Position numbers and translations under genes: made by a program. The notes beneath the pieces were generated by a model that was not told where the DNA came from, did not search any database, and saw nothing but the letters and a program-made list of their open reading frames with translations. Positions 25,870 to 34,805 of a stretch of 64,000 bases of DNA are shown piece after piece; within the stretch, counting starts at the first letter, position 1, and each line of letters starts with the position of its first letter. This DNA is from Bacillota bacterium (GTDB lineage Bacteria > Bacillota > Clostridia > Lachnospirales > Lachnospiraceae). The stretch lies in contig JAQXUQ010000017.1 in assembly GCA_029224465.1 (NCBI GenBank), forward strand, positions 1 through 64,000, given 5' to 3'.

Positions 25870-27339
25870 ATGAGTGTAATGGCTGGAGCGGAGACAAAAG
25901 AGGTCAGTTACAGAAGAGCGAAACTGTGGCAGATCATCCTTTATTCCATGAATGCGCTGATTGGTATGAGTATGTACTCGCTGATCGGCATGGCAAGCTA
26001 CTCGGCGAGCATCGGATATGGCATCGCGACGGTTCTTGTTGGATATATTCTGACAGGAACCCGGATTTTTGATGCTGTGACGGACCCGATGCTTGCCTTT
26101 CTTTATGACAGAATCAATACGAGATTCGGAAAGATCCGGATTCTGATGATCGCCGGCTGGGTAATTGAAGCGGGATCGGTTCTTTTTATGTTCAATTTCG
26201 CGAGTAGCAAAGGGCACGGCGCGGGGACATTTATCCTGATTTATATTGTTTATATCGTCGGGTATACGATCTGCAATATGACCGCGCTCACGATTCCGCC
26301 GCTGATGACCAATGATCCGAAGCAGCGGCCGAAGCTGGGCGTGTGGCAGACCGTGTTTAATTATCTTGTGCCGGTGACACTGACGATCGTTCTGAACGTA
26401 GTTCTTCTGCCGAAATTCGGTGGTACCTACAATCAGCAGTTTTTAAGCGCGGCGGCGTACATCTGTGTCGGAGTGTCATTTATCGGACTCCTCGCGGTTT
26501 GTCTTGCGGTCCGGGAATATGATATTCCGGAGAATTTCGCGGGCTTGGAAAAAAACCGTGACCATCTGCGGCTTCGGGATATGGTCGATGTACTGAAGCA
26601 CAACCATCCGCTGCAGTGCTACATTGCTTCGGCGGCATCTGACAAGATTGCCCAGCAGGCGGCTTCCCAGGCAATCGTAACCACGCTGATGTACGGGATT
26701 CTGATTGGCGACATGGGAATGGCGACAATGCTCTCTATGGTCAGTATGCTGCCCAGCATTCTCTTTGCCGCTTTTGGCGCGAAATATGCCGGCAAATACG
26801 GCAATAAGGAAACCATTGTCACATGGACGAAGCTCTGCCTTGTAATTACGGCAGTGATTATTGTCTTTCTTTCGGTCATTGACACGAGAAACATTGCTTC
26901 GATGGGACCGTCGATGATCATCTATGTGATTCTTGATATGCTGCTGAACGGCACCAAAATGTGTGTGACCATGGGAGACACTGCGTTTCTGTCAGATGTT
27001 GTTGACTATGAACTGGACAGAAGCGGGAAATTTATTCCGGCAGTCGTAACAGGAACGTACAGTTTGATCGACAAACTGGTCTCCGCTTTTTCAGCGACGA
27101 TCGCGGCGGCGGGTGTCGCGATGATCGGATATACCACGGCTATGCCGCAGCCGGGCGATGCGCTGACGCCTTCGGTTTTCTGGATGTGTATTTTCCTCCG
27201 GTATGGACTGGCTGTCTGCGGCTGGATTGTGACGCTCATTTCGATGCGGTTCTGCGAGCTGGATAAGGCGGCTATGGTGAAGGTACAGGAAAATATCCAG
27301 AAGCGGAAGACAAAATTGAATGACGGAGAGGCTGCGTGA
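25870..27339 (+). CDS. GPH-family sugar symporter (glycoside-pentoside-hexuronide:cation)
   Basis: A 489-residue transporter with about twelve membrane segments of the major facilitator superfamily. The GPH signature region FDAVTDPMLAFLYDRINTRF and the later YIVGYTICNMTALTIPPLM fit the family. ATG 25870 is chosen because GGAAAGAGGTG precedes it; the upstream frame to 25795 lacks family similarity. It is the first gene of the operon and overlaps the GH2 gene. GPH transporters bring in short glycosides with Na+ or H+, which agrees with the cytoplasmic hydrolases that follow. Confidence 0.92.
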   Translation: MSVMAGAETKEVSYRRAKLWQIILYSMNALIGMSMYSLIGMASYSASIGYGIATVLVGYILTGTRIFDAVTDPMLAFLYDRINTRFGKIRILMIAGWVIEAGSVLFMFNFASSKGHGAGTFILIYIVYIVGYTICNMTALTIPPLMTNDPKQRPKLGVWQTVFNYLVPVTLTIVLNVVLLPKFGGTYNQQFLSAAAYICVGVSFIGLLAVCLAVREYDIPENFAGLEKNRDHLRLRDMVDVLKHNHPLQCYIASAASDKIAQQAASQAIVTTLMYGILIGDMGMATMLSMVSMLPSILFAAFGAKYAGKYGNKETIVTWTKLCLVITAVIIVFLSVIDTRNIASMGPSMIIYVILDMLLNGTKMCVTMGDTAFLSDVVDYELDRSGKFIPAVVTGTYSLIDKLVSAFSATIAAAGVAMIGYTTAMPQPGDALTPSVFWMCIFLRYGLAVCGWIVTLISMRFCELDKAAMVKVQENIQKRKTKLNDGEAA

Positions 27340-29696
27340 TCATGAGGGAAAGGATATTAATTAACCGGAACTGGAAATTCGTAAAGCAGGCCGGGAGTGC
27401 GGAAGATGCAGCGCGGCTGCAGGGAGAAACGGTCTGCCTTCCCCATACATGGAATGCGGCGGACGGTCAGGACGGCGGCAATGATTACTACCGCGGAACC
27501 TGCTGGTATGTAAAGGATCTCTATGATTCTTTAGGGGCAGAAGAAGTGGAAAAACAGATCGCTTCCGGCAGACGGGTGTTTCTGGAATTTGCCGGCGCGG
27601 CAATAACCTGCGAAGTGTTCATGAACGGCAGAAAACTGGCACATCACGAGGACGGATTCTCGACGCTGCGCGTCGACATCACGGAAGCGCTTTCGGAGGA
27701 TAAGAAAGGGATTCTTGCCGTCTCCTGTGACAATGCGGACAACGATCATGTTTACCCGCAGAAAGCGGATTTCACGTTCTACGGAGGACTGTACCGGGAT
27801 GTCTTTGTCGTTTTTGCGGACCGCGTCCATCTGGCTCTCATGGATCACGGGACCTCCGGCCTTTTTGTTACGCCGGAGGTCAATCTGGAAAAGTCGTCAG
27901 CCGGCGTCAGGGCCGAAGCACTGGTGGAAGGACTGCGCTCACCCGAAGAGGCAGAACACTGGCAGGTTATTTTCGAACTGCTTGACGCGAACGGAAACAG
28001 GCTGGCGGAAGAAGCTTCCGCCATCGACAAATCCGGTAAAAGTCAGGCAGCATTTGACATCGCCGGCGTGCATCTGTGGGACGGTGTGCAGGACCCGTAT
28101 CTGTACACGATGCGTGCGAAGCTCTGCCTGCGGAAGGGACCTGTACAGGAGGCGGATGCGGTTTCTGCCCGCTTCGGCTGCCGGGTGATGCGGATGGACC
28201 CGCAGAAGGGATTTTTCCTGAACGGGCGGTCTTATCCGCTTCGCGGCGTTGCCATGCATCAGGATTACAAGGACCTTGGAAATGCTCTGACGAAAAAAGA
28301 GTTTGCAGAGGACATGGCGTTTATCCGGGAAATCGGTGCCAATACGGTGAGACTGTCGCACTATCAGTATCCGCAGATGTTCTACGATCTGTGTGATGAG
28401 AACGGGATTGTGGTCTGGACAGAAATCCCGTTCATCACAATGTACATGAAGAACGGGCGACAGAATACACTGGATCAGATGAGAGATCTGGTCCTTCAGA
28501 ACTACAATCATCCCTGCATTGCCGTCTGGGGGCTCTCCAATGAGATTACGGCGGCAAGTGCCGTGAATGAAGACCTGATTGAGAATATGCGGGAACTGAA
28601 TGATCTGTGTCACCGTCTGGACCCGCAGCGCAAAACAACGATGGCGAATGTTTTTATGCTGGAGACGGACAGCCCGCTTCTTACGATTCCGGATGTGAAC
28701 AGCTATAACCTGTATTTCGGCTGGTATGTCGGAGAAATGAAGGAGACCGACGCATTCTTTGACGTATACCACAGAAAGTACCCGGACCGTGTCATCGGTT
28801 TTTCGGAGTACGGCGCGGATGCTAATCCGGCTTATCAGGCGGAGAATCCCGGTCAGGGAGATTATACGGAAGGATATCAGGCACTCTATCACGAGCATAT
28901 GATCCGGATGATACAGGAGCGGCCGTACCTGTGGGCGACACATGTCTGGAACCTGTTTGATTTTGCGGCGGACGGCCGGGACGAGGGCGGTAAGCACGGG
29001 GAGAACCAGAAGGGACTTGTCACATTTGACAGAAAGGTACGTAAGGATGCTTTTTATGCGTACAAAGCGGTCTGGAACCGGACGGAACCTTTTGTGCATC
29101 TGTGCGGAAAACGCTATGTAAACCGCGAATCGGAAGTTACGAAGATCAAGGTTTACAGCAATCTGCCGTCCGTGAGACTGATCGTGGACGGAGAAGACTA
29201 TGGTGAGAAGACAGGGAACGGTGTTTTCGAGTGGAAGGTCAGAATGAAAACAACAGGGGACATGACCGTTACCGCGGAAGCGCTTGTTCAGGAACCGTTC
29301 CGTCAGCAGGAAGATGCCGGAACGGTCCGGGATAAGATGACGATCCGGAAGGTCCGGGAAGCTGACCCGGCATACCGGTATCAAAAAGGCGGCGGCGTGG
29401 CAAACTGGTTTGACAGCAGCGATCTGAAGCCGGACTGTTTTTCGGTAGAAGATACGCTGGGAGAGCTGCGAAAAGATGCGAAGGCAGGAGCCGTCGTGGA
29501 ATCGATGATGAGCAGGGCGGCAAAGAATCGCGGCGATGTGGCGGAAGCAGTCAAAGATAATCCGGGATTGCAGAAGATGCTGGAGAGGATGACGCTGGTT
29601 TCTCTTTTGAAGCAGGGCGGCGCGTCCCCGGAGGATGTAAAACAGCTCAACCGCATTCTGCAGACCATTCCGAAGAAGGCAGAGTATGAAAGATAA
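27336..29696 (+). CDS. GH2 beta-galactosidase/beta-glucuronidase family protein
   Basis: A 786-residue intracellular glycoside hydrolase (784 if ATG 27342 is used). A jelly-roll sugar-binding domain (1-190; LPHTWNAADGQDGGNDYYRG), an immunoglobulin-like domain (190-290) and a TIM barrel (290-590) are present. The acid/base Glu is at position 403 in WGLSNEIT and the nucleophile Glu at 491 in GFSEYGADA. No LacZ domain-5 is seen. The last 100 residues form a charged helical region starting DTLGELRKDAKAG, not part of the minimal enzyme. Whether it acts on beta-galactosides, beta-glucuronides or another sugar cannot be decided. It overlaps the GPH gene by 4 bp and the next gene by 11 bp. Confidence 0.9.
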   Translation: MIMRERILINRNWKFVKQAGSAEDAARLQGETVCLPHTWNAADGQDGGNDYYRGTCWYVKDLYDSLGAEEVEKQIASGRRVFLEFAGAAITCEVFMNGRKLAHHEDGFSTLRVDITEALSEDKKGILAVSCDNADNDHVYPQKADFTFYGGLYRDVFVVFADRVHLALMDHGTSGLFVTPEVNLEKSSAGVRAEALVEGLRSPEEAEHWQVIFELLDANGNRLAEEASAIDKSGKSQAAFDIAGVHLWDGVQDPYLYTMRAKLCLRKGPVQEADAVSARFGCRVMRMDPQKGFFLNGRSYPLRGVAMHQDYKDLGNALTKKEFAEDMAFIREIGANTVRLSHYQYPQMFYDLCDENGIVVWTEIPFITMYMKNGRQNTLDQMRDLVLQNYNHPCIAVWGLSNEITAASAVNEDLIENMRELNDLCHRLDPQRKTTMANVFMLETDSPLLTIPDVNSYNLYFGWYVGEMKETDAFFDVYHRKYPDRVIGFSEYGADANPAYQAENPGQGDYTEGYQALYHEHMIRMIQERPYLWATHVWNLFDFAADGRDEGGKHGENQKGLVTFDRKVRKDAFYAYKAVWNRTEPFVHLCGKRYVNRESEVTKIKVYSNLPSVRLIVDGEDYGEKTGNGVFEWKVRMKTTGDMTVTAEALVQEPFRQQEDAGTVRDKMTIRKVREADPAYRYQKGGGVANWFDSSDLKPDCFSVEDTLGELRKDAKAGAVVESMMSRAAKNRGDVAEAVKDNPGLQKMLERMTLVSLLKQGGASPEDVKQLNRILQTIPKKAEYER

Positions 29697-30552
29697 GATG
29701 CAGACCGGTGTGCAGCAGGTGCAGCTGCGCACCGTTGTCAAGACACAGGAGTCCGCACAGCAGGCCCTGCAGGCGATCCGCACCGTCGGGTTTGACGGGA
29801 TCGAGCTGAACCGTTACATGCTTCACAAGCTGCCCGTAACAATCCGGCTTTTCACAAAAATGGCGGGTATGGAGATGGGAGCCGGCGGGAGTCTGCCCTG
29901 GCGCGAAATGGTAGAAAAGAGCGGACTTTCCGTCATTGCGCTGCACACAGATCTCGGGAGTCTGGAAAAAGATCCGCAGAGTATATTTGATGAGGCAAAG
30001 GCATTGCGCACGGACCGGATTGTTCTGACAGGAATGTATCACTACGATTACGGAGAACGGAAAGCGGTATCGGATCTCGCGGCGCGGCTGAACCGCACGG
30101 GGGAGACCTGCCGTGACGCCGGATTTCGTTTCCTGTATCATAACCATAACTGTGAATATGTGCGGGACGACACCGGCACGGCTGCATTTGAACGCCTTAC
30201 AGATGAGACAGACCCGGAGCTGGTATCCTTTGAGTTTGACTGCTTCTGGGCAGCCGAGACAGGAGCGGATGTATTGGAGCAGATGAAACGCCTCGGGAAC
30301 AGATTAAAGCTCCTGCATATCAATGACCGCGGAATCCGTCCGCAGGAAGCCGCGGGTTCGATCCTAAAATCGGACGGCATGGAGCTGGGAACCGGTAATA
30401 TGCCGCTGGAGAAAATTCTGCGGCAGGCGGCGGACAGCTGCGAGGCTGTGATTCTCGAGATGCACCGCGGATGGATCGGAAACGATCCGGTGCGCTCGAT
30501 GCAAATGAGCGGAGAATGGCTTATGAACCATCGAAGCTGTCTGGAAAGATAA
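29686..30552 (+). CDS. Sugar phosphate isomerase/epimerase-like TIM-barrel protein
   Basis: A 288-residue protein of the AP-endonuclease-2/xylose-isomerase-like TIM-barrel family. Metal-ligand regions are recognisable in FLYHNHNCEYV, SFEFDCFWAAETG and LLHINDRGI, and the final strand Glu in AVILEMHRGW. Relatives include sugar isomerases, epimerases, inosose dehydratases and the 3-keto-glycoside-cleaving enzymes found in oxidative deglycosylation systems. Here it sits between GH2 and GH78 in one operon, so a role in processing a released or modified sugar is likely. No Gfo/Idh/MocA dehydrogenase, the usual partner in the oxidative route, is encoded nearby. Its substrate is unknown. Confidence 0.82.
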   Translation: MKDKMQTGVQQVQLRTVVKTQESAQQALQAIRTVGFDGIELNRYMLHKLPVTIRLFTKMAGMEMGAGGSLPWREMVEKSGLSVIALHTDLGSLEKDPQSIFDEAKALRTDRIVLTGMYHYDYGERKAVSDLAARLNRTGETCRDAGFRFLYHNHNCEYVRDDTGTAAFERLTDETDPELVSFEFDCFWAAETGADVLEQMKRLGNRLKLLHINDRGIRPQEAAGSILKSDGMELGTGNMPLEKILRQAADSCEAVILEMHRGWIGNDPVRSMQMSGEWLMNHRSCLER

Positions 30553-30594
30553 TGACGGGAGCGCGGGCGTACGCGGGAGAAAGAAATAAAAGAT

Positions 30595-32883
30595 ATGGAA
30601 CATATGGAAAACTGCCGGGAGATGCTCCGGAAGCATTTTATTCAGACGGATACGCCGTATATTGAGGGCGCGGTCGATGTTTTGCAGCAGGAGATCCCTG
30701 TTTCCGGAACGATCACGAAAGCGGTCCTGTATATCACGGCTCTTGGAATTTACGAAGCGCAGCTTAACGGGAAAAAGGCCGGTACGATTCTGTTTGCCCC
30801 CGGGTATACCTATTATCCGAAAGAGCTGCAGATCAACACCATAGACGTAACCGGCATGATGAAAAGCGGGCAAACGAACAGGCTTCGTGTCTTCCTCGGG
30901 CAGGGATGGTACTGCGGCCGTTTTACATTTGATAACCGGACGAAGATTTACGGCAGCCACGCGGCTGTCTCCTGGATTCTTGATCTTGCCTATGAAGACG
31001 GCAAAACAGAACAGTTTGTTTCAGACACGGAAACCGTACGGGTACTGACGAGTCCATATGAATACGCGGGGCTCTATGACGGAGAGGTTTTTCATGCGGA
31101 GACTTCCCTTGTTCAAAGTGATATACACGTAATTCCCTGCCCGCAGACGATTCCGCCGCATTTTGACGAGCCGTTATGTTTTACCGGAACCGGGGAAGAA
31201 ATGCCGGTGCGTTCTTTCAAAGTGCTGAGGGAAACCGGTCCTGTCACTATCCTTGACTTCGGCCAGAACTTCGCGGGCTTCATTACGATTCATCCGGAAT
31301 TTCTCCGGGAGGTGCCGGGCGGTGTCCCGGCCGGCACGAAGATTACAATCCGCCACGGTGAAATTCTGAATCCGGACGGTACACTTTACACCGCGAACCT
31401 GCGGAAGGCAAAGGCACAGCTTGTGTATTACACGGGCGATGGTTCGGAAGATGTGTACACACCGCGTTTTACGTATATGGGTTTCCGCTACGCCGAGCTT
31501 ACTGGAGTTCCATACATACCGGGGCTTCTCAAAGCGTACTGCATCCACGCGAAGATGAGCCGCACGGGGACTTTCACCTGCGGAAGAGACGATGTTCAGC
31601 GGATTTATCTGAATCAGATCTGGAGTCAGAAGAGCAATTATATCGAGGTTCCCACCGACTGCCCGCAGCGGGACGAGCGCATGGGATATACGGGTGACTG
31701 TCAGGCATTTGCGCCGGCAGCCAGCTATAATTATGATACAAAGGCATTTCTCACAAAGTTCCTGCGTGATATCCGCTACACGCAGCAGGATAATGAACAG
31801 AACTATGTCGCGCCGGTGGTGCCGGCAATGGGGCCGGAGAAGCCGGGCATGTTGAATATGCTCGGCTGGGGCGACGCAGTCACGATCCTGCCGGAACTGA
31901 TCTACCGGCAGTTCGGGGATCCGGAAGCTCTGCGCCGGCAGTATGCAAGCATGAAAGCACATGTGAACTGCATTATCCGCCATATGGGCGGATTCATGGG
32001 GCGGAAAAACGTATGGATCGCTCCGAATCTGGGCGACTGGCTGGCGCCTGGTAAAGATGTGAAATACATGGCAATGCACAATGGTCCTGTGTCGAACGCA
32101 TTTGTCGTGAACGATCTGCGGATTCTGGTGAAGGCAGCCCGTATGTTCGGGTATGCGGAAGATGAAAATCACTACAGCGAGCAGCTTAAAAAGACCGGCG
32201 AAGCTTACCGCAAGGTCTTTATCGGCAGGGACGGCCGCATGAAAGATGATTATCAGGGAGCGTATGTAATGGCTCTGGCGCTTGTGCTTGATGAGCAGAA
32301 GGAAGGGGTGCTCTGGCAGAGTCTGTACAGAACCTTGAGAGAAAAACTGCGGGCGGACGGTATACAGACCGGTTTTTATGCGACAGGATATCTGCTGCCG
32401 ATGCTCGCGCGGCACGGCGACGCGAAGCTGGCGTATGATCTGCTTCTTCAGGATCACTGCCCGGGCTGGATGTATCAGGTGAAGGCAGGAGCAACAACGA
32501 TCTGGGAGCGCTGGGACAGCCTGCAGCCGGACGGGACAGTCAACGAATCCAAGATGAATGGTGACAACATGGTTTCGTTCAATCACTTCGCGTTTGGAAG
32601 CGTGGGACGCTTCTTCTACGAAGACATTCTGGGAATTCAGCCGGCCGCGCCCGGATTTGCCGCCGTTCGGATTGCGCCCTGCCCGGACAGAAGGCTCGGA
32701 CGCGCTGCCGGGAGCTACGAGAGTGTGAACGGACGGATCACTGTATCGTGGGAGTACGGACAGGACGGGAGCGTTCACTACAAAATCGAGCTTCCGGTCA
32801 GAGGCGAGATCTGTCTGCCGGGCAGAGCAGCAGAATCTGTGAAACCCGGACACTACAGCTATGTATGTCCTGCTGCGGACTGA
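30595..32883 (+). CDS. Alpha-L-rhamnosidase (GH78), intracellular
   Basis: A 762-residue enzyme that removes terminal alpha-L-rhamnose. Two N-terminal beta-sandwich domains (about 30-330) are followed by an (alpha/alpha)6 barrel and a short C-terminal beta domain. The general acid Glu is at position 361 in the family motif CPQRDERMGYTGDCQAF. The second acidic site is in TTIWERWDSL, with SFNHFAFGSVG after it. There is no signal peptide, so it acts on imported rhamnosides. The rhamnose would be used by RhaADB. Probable natural substrates are plant glycosides or pectin-derived oligosaccharides; this part is inference. Confidence 0.95.
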   Translation: MEHMENCREMLRKHFIQTDTPYIEGAVDVLQQEIPVSGTITKAVLYITALGIYEAQLNGKKAGTILFAPGYTYYPKELQINTIDVTGMMKSGQTNRLRVFLGQGWYCGRFTFDNRTKIYGSHAAVSWILDLAYEDGKTEQFVSDTETVRVLTSPYEYAGLYDGEVFHAETSLVQSDIHVIPCPQTIPPHFDEPLCFTGTGEEMPVRSFKVLRETGPVTILDFGQNFAGFITIHPEFLREVPGGVPAGTKITIRHGEILNPDGTLYTANLRKAKAQLVYYTGDGSEDVYTPRFTYMGFRYAELTGVPYIPGLLKAYCIHAKMSRTGTFTCGRDDVQRIYLNQIWSQKSNYIEVPTDCPQRDERMGYTGDCQAFAPAASYNYDTKAFLTKFLRDIRYTQQDNEQNYVAPVVPAMGPEKPGMLNMLGWGDAVTILPELIYRQFGDPEALRRQYASMKAHVNCIIRHMGGFMGRKNVWIAPNLGDWLAPGKDVKYMAMHNGPVSNAFVVNDLRILVKAARMFGYAEDENHYSEQLKKTGEAYRKVFIGRDGRMKDDYQGAYVMALALVLDEQKEGVLWQSLYRTLREKLRADGIQTGFYATGYLLPMLARHGDAKLAYDLLLQDHCPGWMYQVKAGATTIWERWDSLQPDGTVNESKMNGDNMVSFNHFAFGSVGRFFYEDILGIQPAAPGFAAVRIAPCPDRRLGRAAGSYESVNGRITVSWEYGQDGSVHYKIELPVRGEICLPGRAAESVKPGHYSYVCPAAD

Positions 32884-32902
32884 TTGTGCGGGAGATAAGG
32901 AG

Positions 32903-34774
32903 ATGAAGAAGGATACATATTTTTGTAACCCGGTCAATGTACCATATCGTTATCAGTTTAACCGGGATCCACGTCTGAGGGGAAAGATTCAGATCTGCCG
33001 GGAGGCGGCTGATCCGTCCATGATACTTTTTAAAGGAAAATACTATATTTTCCCTTCCATGAATCTTGGCGTGTGGGTATCGGATGATCTGGCGCACTGG
33101 CACTATGAAAAACTTCCGGAGGAACTGCCGCTGTACGACTATGCGCCGGATGTTCGCGTGATGGGCGAATATGTGTATTTCTGCGCGTCAAGACGCGAAG
33201 AAAACTGCGACCGCTACCGGACAAAAGACATTGTAAACGGACCGTATGAGAAACTGGAGGGCAGTTTCCCGTTCTGGGATCCGAATCTTTTCATTGATGA
33301 TGACGGAAAGGTATACTTCTACTGGGGATGCTCCAATGTCACACCGATTTACGGGACAGAACTTGATCCGGAAACGATGAATCCTATGGGGAAGCCTGTG
33401 GAATGTATTTCCGGTCATCCGCAGCAAAACGGATATGAAAGAGTCGGAGAAGACAACAGCATTTCGCCGGCACAGCCGGAAGAGATTGAGCGGAAATACC
33501 GGGCATTTCTTGCGGCACAGGGAATAAAGGAAGAAACGGTTCCCGAATCTTACAGAGCTTTGATCCGCGGCATGTTCTCGAACAGACCGTACATTGAGGG
33601 CGCCTGGATGGACAAGCATGACGGAAAATACTATCTTCAGTACGCCTTCGCGGGGACCCAGTACAATACCTATGGCGACGGAGTGTATGTAAGCGATTCG
33701 CCGCTCGGCCCGTTTCATATGCAGAGAAATAATCCGTATTCTTATCAGCCCGGCGGTTTTCTGCCGGGTGCCGGTCACGGGTCGACGATGAAGGACCGCG
33801 AGGGGCATCTATGGCACACTGCCACGATGCGGATTAGCGTGCATCATGATTTTGAGCGCCGGGTCGGAATCTGGCCGGCCGGGTATGACCGGGACGGGGA
33901 GCTCTTTTGCAACCAGCGGTACGGAGACTGGCCGCGCAGAATGTCGGGATTTACGGACCCTTTCGAGGAGCCGGAGTGGATGCTCCTGTCCGCCGGAAAA
34001 ACAATGACCGCCTCATCCTTTCTGCCGGGACACGAGCCGGGGCAGGCATGCGTGGAGAATGTGCGAACCTACTGGCGGGCAGCATCAAATAACCGCAGCG
34101 AATGGCTTCAGTTGGATCTTGGCAAATGTTTTACAGTACACGCTGTGCAGATCAATTTTGCCGATGACAAGATCAACATTCCGGTTCCGGGGAAGATCCG
34201 GGGTACTAGTCAGGCCCGCTATATTGACGGACGCATCTTCCCGACACAGTGGAAGCTGGAGGGGTCAGCGGATGGCAGAAACTGGGATGTGCTCTGTGAT
34301 AAATCTGACGCGGGGACCGATCTTCCGCATGATTTGATTGTACTGGACGGCGGGAAAAAACTGCGCTTTCTGCGCCTTTCCAATATTCGCGCTCCATATG
34401 ATCAGAATCCATGTATCAGCGGCCTGCGGGTATTCGGAAAGGGAGAGAACAAAGAGCTTCGGCCCTGCATTCCTGCCTTTGCCGTCTCCCGGACCGGAGA
34501 TCTCGACATGCAGGTTTCCATTCAAGACGAAGGGTTCGGAACACCGGCACGGGCGCTTGGATACGACATTGTCTGGGGATACGCACCGGATAAGCTGTAT
34601 CATAGCTGCATGACGTATGCAGACGAAAAGGAAGAAATCACCAGCCGGAGAATCGGCGCGCTGGTGAAAGGGGAGAATTATTATGTGCGGGTGGATGCCT
34701 TTAATGAATATGGAATCACGCACGGAGTCCTGGAGCAGCTGCCCGGATGCCCGGAGAAGCAGCGAAACGATTGA
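32903..34774 (+). CDS. GH43-family glycosidase with discoidin-like C-terminal domain
   Basis: A 623-residue protein. The five-bladed beta-propeller of GH43 occupies about residues 1-370. The three acidic residues are D37 in AADPSM, D126 in FWDPNLF and E232 in YIEGAWM. A second part (about 375-520) resembles an F5/8-type discoidin domain with AASNNRSEWLQLDLGKCF and RFLRLSNIR, and a fibronectin-like end follows. GH43 enzymes cleave arabinosides, xylosides or galactans. ATG 32903 is used because it follows GGAGATAAGGAG. The earlier frame overlaps the GH78 end. There is no signal peptide, so a discoidin domain inside the cell is unusual. Confidence 0.88.
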   Translation: MKKDTYFCNPVNVPYRYQFNRDPRLRGKIQICREAADPSMILFKGKYYIFPSMNLGVWVSDDLAHWHYEKLPEELPLYDYAPDVRVMGEYVYFCASRREENCDRYRTKDIVNGPYEKLEGSFPFWDPNLFIDDDGKVYFYWGCSNVTPIYGTELDPETMNPMGKPVECISGHPQQNGYERVGEDNSISPAQPEEIERKYRAFLAAQGIKEETVPESYRALIRGMFSNRPYIEGAWMDKHDGKYYLQYAFAGTQYNTYGDGVYVSDSPLGPFHMQRNNPYSYQPGGFLPGAGHGSTMKDREGHLWHTATMRISVHHDFERRVGIWPAGYDRDGELFCNQRYGDWPRRMSGFTDPFEEPEWMLLSAGKTMTASSFLPGHEPGQACVENVRTYWRAASNNRSEWLQLDLGKCFTVHAVQINFADDKINIPVPGKIRGTSQARYIDGRIFPTQWKLEGSADGRNWDVLCDKSDAGTDLPHDLIVLDGGKKLRFLRLSNIRAPYDQNPCISGLRVFGKGENKELRPCIPAFAVSRTGDLDMQVSIQDEGFGTPARALGYDIVWGYAPDKLYHSCMTYADEKEEITSRRIGALVKGENYYVRVDAFNEYGITHGVLEQLPGCPEKQRND

Positions 34775-34805
34775 GTACTGCTTGATGGAATGGAGGAAAA
34801 GGAAA

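Noticed and set aside
27939-29783. 614-codon open frame on the minus strand over the GH2 gene
   Set aside because: It is antisense to a clearly functional GH2 enzyme, has no domain similarity that I can see and has odd composition (Arg, His, Ile rich). Long antisense frames are common here because third codon positions are G/C-biased.
31174-32937. 587-codon open frame on the minus strand over the GH78 gene
   Set aside because: Antisense shadow of GH78; no recognisable motif and no ribosome binding site.
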